Positions 59,529 through 64,000 of a stretch of 64,000 nt of DNA are shown here, piece after piece. Source of the DNA: Venatoribacter pacificus (lineage in GTDB: Bacteria > Pseudomonadota > Gammaproteobacteria > Pseudomonadales > Oceanobacteraceae). The notes below the pieces were generated by a model that saw only the letters and a list, made by a program, of their open reading frames with translations, was not told the DNA's origin and did no database searches. Location: contig NZ_JAOANI010000009.1 in assembly GCF_025318105.1 (NCBI RefSeq), forward strand, positions 62,001 to 126,000, read 5' to 3'. Each line of letters begins with the position of its first letter. The stretch's first letter is position 1. Both the position numbers and the translations under genes were made by a program.

Positions 59529-60401
59529 ATGACAACGAACAGTTCAGGTGCAACGGCTGGCTTGCCGTTATGGCTGATGGCAGTAGCCGCCCCTCTGTTG
59601 TGGGGAACAACGTACGCGGTGACGCAGGCTTTTCTGGCCGGGGTTGATCCATTCTGGCTGGCGACGCTGCGCATTGTGGTGCCTGGCGTAATGATGGTGT
59701 GGCTGGTGCCGTTGACGGTCTGGCGTCGGCATTGGCTGAACATTGTGGTGCTCAGTGCGCTGAATATCGGCATTTTTACCGTCCTGCTGTTTGGCGCTAT
59801 ACAGCGTTTACCTGGCGGCATGGCGGCGACGCTGACTGCCAGTATGCCATTGCAGCTGCTGCTGTTGCGGGCGTTGCAGGGCAAGCTGCCGGCTCCTTTG
59901 CAATTGCTGGCCGCCGTGGGCGGGATGGCGGGGGTTGGGCTTTTGGTCTGGCAGGCTCCGGCTGAACCTGACTGGACAGGAGTTGCGCTGGCTCTGGCGG
60001 CGGCCTTCTGCATGGCGCTGGGCGTGTTGCTTATGCCGCTTTTGGGGCGCGGTATCAAACCGCTGGTATTGGCCAGTGCGCAGTTATTCAGTGCGGGTGT
60101 TGTGTTGCTGGCACTGATGCTGCTCTGGGGACGACCGTTTCCGTCATTGGACACCAGGGGCGTGTTGGCCCTGGTCTGGCTCGGACCGATTGGCATGGGG
60201 TTGGGCTATTACCTGTGGTTCCGTGCCATTACCCTGATTGCCGTCGATAAGCTGGCCTTTATGGGCCTGATTAATCCGGTGGTGGCGGTACTGGCCGGGG
60301 TCTTGTTGATGGGCGAGCTGATGAATATCAGCCAGGCCTTTGCGATTGCTCTGGTGCTGCTCTGTGTGCTGTTGGCCCAGCACCCGGCGGCGCAGCGATA
60401 A
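59529..60401 (+). CDS. EamA/DMT-family transporter
   Basis: 290 residues, ten hydrophobic helices in two EamA repeats (PLLWGTTYAVTQAFLAGVDPFWLATLRIVVPG; GYYLWFRAITLIAVDKLAFMGLINPVVAVLAGVLLMGELM). It is divergent from a MarR gene with paired operators, the typical arrangement of an inducible efflux pump. The substrate is unknown, possibly the same small molecule that releases the MarR protein. Confidence 0.92.
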   Translation: MTTNSSGATAGLPLWLMAVAAPLLWGTTYAVTQAFLAGVDPFWLATLRIVVPGVMMVWLVPLTVWRRHWLNIVVLSALNIGIFTVLLFGAIQRLPGGMAATLTASMPLQLLLLRALQGKLPAPLQLLAAVGGMAGVGLLVWQAPAEPDWTGVALALAAAFCMALGVLLMPLLGRGIKPLVLASAQLFSAGVVLLALMLLWGRPFPSLDTRGVLALVWLGPIGMGLGYYLWFRAITLIAVDKLAFMGLINPVVAVLAGVLLMGELMNISQAFAIALVLLCVLLAQHPAAQR

Positions 60402-60517
60402 CCGGTTGCAGTCAACACCCGTTAAAACTGGCACCGAAGCTGCAATGTCTCAGATTAATTGAATGAATCGTCGGATTTCCGGCGTTATTTGAATGATCAT
60501 ACGACAGGAGAATGACA

Positions 60518-60967
60518 ATGCCCGGACAAGGTACCGTAGAAGATGTGCTGCGTAGCCTGAACTTTGCTCAGGATGTCGGTAAGCAGATACGCGACGCCGG
60601 TTATGTGTTGGATAAAACAGAGTTGAAGCGTTTACTGGCCGAACTGACTTCGGCGGTTGCCTCCAGCAAAATGGAGCTGTCTTTGCTGCAGGGAGTGTGC
60701 GAGGCGCGCGATGACGAATTGATTCGTCTGCATGAAGCGCTGGTTTATAAAGGCAACCTGCGCCGCCGTGGCGACGGCTATTACAAAACACTGGATGGCC
60801 GCCCTTATGGTCAGCCTTATTGCTCGTACTGCTGGGAAAGCAAGCAGCAGTTGCTGCATCTGCACAGTCGCATTCTGAGTAAAGACATCCGCATTTGTCC
60901 GGGCTGCAAAAATGAATATCAGGCCATCCGCACACCGTATCTGGAAGCGGACGGCATGACGGTTTAA
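60518..60967 (+). CDS. Coiled-coil zinc-ribbon protein, unknown function
   Basis: I chose ATG 60518 because ACAGGAG is seven bases upstream; ATG 60512 would be too close. The 149-residue protein has an N-terminal amphipathic/coiled-coil half (about 10-70). The C-terminal zinc ribbon has YCSYCWESK and RICPGCKNEYQ (four Cys in two CxxC pairs). LYKTLDGRPYGQPYC-type wording is shared by small DNA- or RNA-associated ribbon proteins, including some from phages. I cannot name the family. It is monocistronic. Confidence 0.75.
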   Translation: MPGQGTVEDVLRSLNFAQDVGKQIRDAGYVLDKTELKRLLAELTSAVASSKMELSLLQGVCEARDDELIRLHEALVYKGNLRRRGDGYYKTLDGRPYGQPYCSYCWESKQQLLHLHSRILSKDIRICPGCKNEYQAIRTPYLEADGMTV

Positions 60968-61111
60968 GCCTTCGCGCAGTCATCGTTTCAGTATGGGGAC
61001 AGAGTGTCTGCGCTGTTTTACGGGAAAATGTCCGGATAGGCCGAGGCTGGTCTCGCACTTCGCTCAGGGCGCGGCTATATTGGCCGCGCAATCTCTGGCA
61101 ATGGAATCCGT

Positions 61112-62185
61112 ATGAATCTGCTTAATCCTGCTGTCCTGGTGTTAAAGGTATCGCTACTGGTCTCAGTTCTGGTCTCGATGTTGTGTCCTGCTTTTATGGT
61201 TAACGCCGAAGAAAGTGAGCCTGATGCCGGGGCCGGTAGCGAACCGACGGTGCTGGATGAATTATTACCCGCCACCGGGCCGCTGAAAACAAAACAGCAG
61301 CCGGTTGATATGATTGCGGATGATGAGTTTAAGCCAGCCCTGCGCGACAACCTGCCACAAATGGTCGAAAAAATTCAGATCGAGCGCCTCGCATCCGACA
61401 GTCCTTACGTCATGCTGCCACACCGGCCTAATTATGTGCTGCCTTTGTCGTATCAGAGCCGCCCCAGTGATCGGGAGCAGAACCGGGTTTTGCAACATTA
61501 CACCGGAGACCCTGATGCGGAACGCGAAGCCGGTAATGACCATCTTGAGGCGGTGTTTCAGCTCAGTATTAAATACCGTTTGTCAGAAGGTCTGCTGGGC
61601 AAATTCAGCAGTGTTGATGTGGCCTATACCAACCGTTCATTCTGGCAGGCGTATAACAGCGATATTTCCCGTCCGTTTCGCGAAACCAACCACGAGCCGG
61701 AGCTGATATTTTCCTGGCAGCCGCAAAACAAGTGGGTCGATTATTTTTCGCTGGCGATTAATCACCAGTCCAACGGTCAGACCAGCTCAATGTCACGCAG
61801 CTGGAACCGGGTGATTGCCCAGGTCGCATCGGTATCGTCGACAGGAATCTATTCCACCCGCATCTGGTGGCGCTTGCCGGAAGAAAGCAAGGCTGATCCT
61901 TTTGATCCGGCCGATAATGATAACCCGGATATTGACGATTACATGGGTAACGGTGAGTTCACTTATATCTATGTGATGGGCAATCATAATATCAGTACGA
62001 TGCTGCGTAATAATCTCAACCCGGATAAAAACCGTGGCGCCATTGAAGTTGGCTGGACCTTTCCGCTCAACCGTAAAATTAAAGGATTTGTGCAGTATTT
62101 TAATGGTTACGGTGAAAGCCTGATTGATTACAACCGCTATCAGGAGCGTATTGGCGTCGGCATTAAACTCAGCGACTGGTTCTGA
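61112..62185 (+). CDS. pldA: Outer-membrane phospholipase A
   Basis: 357 residues with a signal peptide (residues 1-31, MNLLNPAVLVLKVSLL...NAEE) and a 12-strand-type barrel. The catalytic segment INHQSNGQTS has His218 and Ser220, and SRSWNRV follows as in PldA. The start of the barrel (HRPNYVLPLSY) and the C-terminal VGIKLSDWF also fit. It hydrolyses misplaced phospholipids in the outer leaflet. A spacer of about 60 residues precedes the barrel. The next gene starts 60 bases downstream. Confidence 0.93.
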   Translation: MNLLNPAVLVLKVSLLVSVLVSMLCPAFMVNAEESEPDAGAGSEPTVLDELLPATGPLKTKQQPVDMIADDEFKPALRDNLPQMVEKIQIERLASDSPYVMLPHRPNYVLPLSYQSRPSDREQNRVLQHYTGDPDAEREAGNDHLEAVFQLSIKYRLSEGLLGKFSSVDVAYTNRSFWQAYNSDISRPFRETNHEPELIFSWQPQNKWVDYFSLAINHQSNGQTSSMSRSWNRVIAQVASVSSTGIYSTRIWWRLPEESKADPFDPADNDNPDIDDYMGNGEFTYIYVMGNHNISTMLRNNLNPDKNRGAIEVGWTFPLNRKIKGFVQYFNGYGESLIDYNRYQERIGVGIKLSDWF

Positions 62186-62244
62186 ACTGGCAGTGTGGCA
62201 ACCGCGGGGTATAATCGCCCCGCAATCAGGCCGGAATACTCGTG

Positions 62245-63363
62245 ATGTTAACTCTTGGACTTATTATTAATCCCTATGCCGGTATCGGTGGCGCCGTTGG
62301 CCTTAAAGGCAGCGATGGTGCTGATATTGTTGCCGAAGCAATGGCACGTGGTGCTGAGCGTAAAGCCGCATTGCGTACCCGCCAGGCGCTGGATGTTTTA
62401 TCGGCGTTAAAAGAGCGCTGTTATTTTTTAACCTGCCCCGGTGAAATGGGTGCCGATGTATTAACCGGGCTGGGCTTTTCTTACCGTTTAATCGATGCGG
62501 ATATTCCGCAAGTGAATACCAGTGCCGATCATACCCGTCTGGCAGCTCAAGCGATGCTGGATGAAGGCGTTGATCTGCTGCTGTTTGCCGGGGGCGATGG
62601 TACGGCGCGTGATATCTGTGCCGTGGTAGGCGATACCCTGCCAGTACTCGGTATTCCGGCCGGCGTGAAAATTCATTCAGCAGTGTATGGCATTACACCG
62701 ACGGCCTCCGGTGAAGTGGTACGCAGCCTGCTCGAAGGCGGGCTGGTGGATATTAAAGAAGCCGAGGTGCGTGATCTGGATGAAGACGCTTTTCGCAATA
62801 ATCAGGTACGTGCGCGGCATTACGGCGAAATGCGCGTGCCCCAAACCGGGCATTTTGTGCAGGCAGTAAAGCAGGGCGGCGTTGAGGTGGAAGAGCTGGT
62901 GCTGGCCGATATTGCTGCCTTTATCTGTGCCGATATGGATGACGATGTGTTGTATCTGGTTGGCTCAGGAAAAACCACGCAAGCGGTGATGGATGAACTG
63001 GGGCTCGAGAATACTCTGCTGGGTGTCGATGCGGTACTGAACCGTGAGCAGATCGGTACGGATTTAACCGCAGATGAGATTCTTGCTCTACTGGCGAAAT
63101 ATCCGCAGGCTCAGGCCATTGTCAGTGTGATGGGCGGGCAGGGGCATATCTTTGGCCGGGGTAATCAGCAGTTCACTCCGGATGCTCTGCGCCTTCTGGG
63201 TAAGAAAAATATTCGCCTGATTTCGACCAAAACAAAAATCAGTGCACTGAATGGCCGGCCATTAATTATGGACAGTGGCGATCCTCAACTGGATAAAGAC
63301 TGGGCAGGGACTATTGAAATTACCACCGGTTATCGTGATCAGATTGTACACACGCTGGTTTAG
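62245..63363 (+). CDS. ATP-NAD kinase-family protein (AcoX/COG3199-like)
   Basis: 372 residues. The N-terminal GLIINPYAGIGGAVGLKGSDG and the diacylglycerol-kinase/NAD-kinase type motif LLFAGGDGTARDICAVVG (near residue 115) identify the fold, with GIPAGVKIHSAVYGITP next. It is longer than NAD kinase NadK. Members of this branch have poorly defined substrates, though some are linked to acetoin catabolism. A GTG precedes the ATG by one codon. Followed by a terminator. Confidence 0.88.
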   Translation: MLTLGLIINPYAGIGGAVGLKGSDGADIVAEAMARGAERKAALRTRQALDVLSALKERCYFLTCPGEMGADVLTGLGFSYRLIDADIPQVNTSADHTRLAAQAMLDEGVDLLLFAGGDGTARDICAVVGDTLPVLGIPAGVKIHSAVYGITPTASGEVVRSLLEGGLVDIKEAEVRDLDEDAFRNNQVRARHYGEMRVPQTGHFVQAVKQGGVEVEELVLADIAAFICADMDDDVLYLVGSGKTTQAVMDELGLENTLLGVDAVLNREQIGTDLTADEILALLAKYPQAQAIVSVMGGQGHIFGRGNQQFTPDALRLLGKKNIRLISTKTKISALNGRPLIMDSGDPQLDKDWAGTIEITTGYRDQIVHTLV

Positions 63364-63410
63364 AGGTAATTAAACAGGCTCTCTTAATGATCTGAAGAAT
63401 ATCAGATAAT

Positions 63411-63440
63411 AAAAAACCGGCTGATCAGTGCCGGTTTTTT
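63411..63440 (+). terminator. Terminator between convergent genes
   Basis: AAAAAACCGGC and GCCGGTTTTTT pair around TGATCAGT, with A and T runs both sides. It serves the kinase-like gene and the convergent chemoreceptor. Confidence 0.93.
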
Positions 63441-63469
63441 ATTGTTTCTCTCGGGATAGGGTTGAGTCA

Positions 63470-64000
63470 TCAGTTAACGACAAATTTCTCCACCGTTTGA
63501 TTCAGACGTGCTGCCAGCTCGGCCAGTGCAGCACTGGCTAATGCTGCCTGAGATGCCTGTTCATGACTGGTGCTGGCCAGTTCATTCACGCGTACGACGT
63601 TACGGTTAATTTCTTCGGCGGCGTAGCTTTGCTCTTCGGCTGCGGTCGCAATTTGGGTATTCAGATCATTAATGCTGCTGATGTTGTTGTAGATGACCTG
63701 CAGGGCATCACTGGCTTCGCTGACGCGCGCAATCCCGGTTTCTGCACGGTCACGGGATTTCAGCACGGTATTCACCACTTCGGCTGTTCCCCGGTTAAAT
63801 TCATTAATCGTGGCACGGATAGATTCGGTGGATTCCTGAGTGCGGCTGGCCAGCGTCCGTACTTCATCGGCGACCACGGCAAAACCACGACCCTGCTCAC
63901 CCGCCCGTGCAGCTTCAATCGCGGCGTTTAATGCCAGCAGATTCGTCTGTTCGGCAATGGCACTGATTTCACCCAGAATGGCGCCGATGCTTTCGCTGTC
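63470..64000 (-). CDS. Methyl-accepting chemotaxis protein, C-terminal part
   Basis: The frame is open to the right edge of the window, so the sensor and membrane parts are missing. The 176 visible residues are the signalling hairpin: ISAIAEQTNLLALNAAIEAARAGEQGRGFAVVADEVRTLASRTQEST, then helices down to LNQTVEKFVVN. No CheR-docking pentapeptide is present at the C-terminus. It is a different protein from the receptor at 27405. Confidence 0.95.
   Translation of the reverse strand, partial: DSESIGAILGEISAIAEQTNLLALNAAIEAARAGEQGRGFAVVADEVRTLASRTQESTESIRATINEFNRGTAEVVNTVLKSRDRAETGIARVSEASDALQVIYNNISSINDLNTQIATAAEEQSYAAEEINRNVVRVNELASTSHEQASQAALASAALAELAARLNQTVEKFVVN

Noticed and set aside
1..64000. 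tRNA or rRNA genes
   Set aside because: No cloverleaf-type GGTTCGA-containing segment with CCA end or rRNA core sequence was noticed by eye; a tRNAscan run would settle it.

Overview
The window looks like a chromosomal segment of a marine-type gammaproteobacterium in the Oceanospirillales/Pseudomonadales group. Three things point there. The order rnt-pyrC-motY-argG matches what I recall from Pseudomonas. A fpr gene sits divergent to a FinR-like LysR gene. Several TonB-dependent receptors and periplasmic solute-binding proteins are present. No 16S or other species marker is in view, so the genus is not determined. I found no tRNA, rRNA, CRISPR array, prophage or complete insertion sequence.

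Region 1 (1-13.1 kb) is a surface-uptake locus. It holds a TonB-dependent receptor cut by the window edge, a 1464-residue lipoprotein built of three tandem beta-helix-like modules, a secreted single-module relative, and then, on the other strand, a sigma factor / FecR / STN-type TonB receptor operon. Region 2 (13.8-35.5 kb) is mostly housekeeping and transport: a DUF4272 protein, metG, a solute-binding protein behind a clear guanidine-I (ykkC) riboswitch, a LysR/nitroreductase pair, pirin, TSUP and EamA transporters, gcvR-like, alaC, hom, a chemoreceptor, a divergent pair of paralogous phosphoribosyltransferases sharing a 20-bp palindrome, a hemerythrin, a hexose-6-phosphate mutarotase and a Gre-like factor.

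Region 3 (35.5-41.5 kb) is the most unusual part. It is a run of AT-rich minus-strand genes separated by attC recombination sites, with no integron integrase in the window: a cluster of attC sites lacking integrase (CALIN) or the tail of a sedentary chromosomal integron. Its cassettes include a 666-residue protein with a C-terminal PD-(D/E)XK nuclease signature, a two-gene cassette with a two-helix membrane protein, a possible SUKH-type immunity protein, a ClbS/DfsB-family protein, and a cassette gene broken by one nonsense codon. Next comes 1.5 kb of apparently non-coding DNA rich in palindromes and REP-like repeats (41.5-43.0 kb).

Region 4 (43-64 kb) returns to core genes: katG, yacL, rnt, pyrC, motY, argG, a FUSC protein, a CWC protein, a solute-binding protein, a lone SLATT-domain protein, an amidase fused translationally to a TSUP exporter, a yeast-type cytosine deaminase homologue, a YgjP-like metallohydrolase, finR/fpr, a MarR regulator divergent from an EamA exporter with two operators between them, a zinc-ribbon protein, outer-membrane phospholipase A, an ATP-NAD-kinase-like protein and a partial chemoreceptor at the right edge.

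All calls come from reading the sequence. No database search, structure prediction or alignment was run. Coordinates of attC sites, repeats and hairpins were read by eye and may be off by a few bases.
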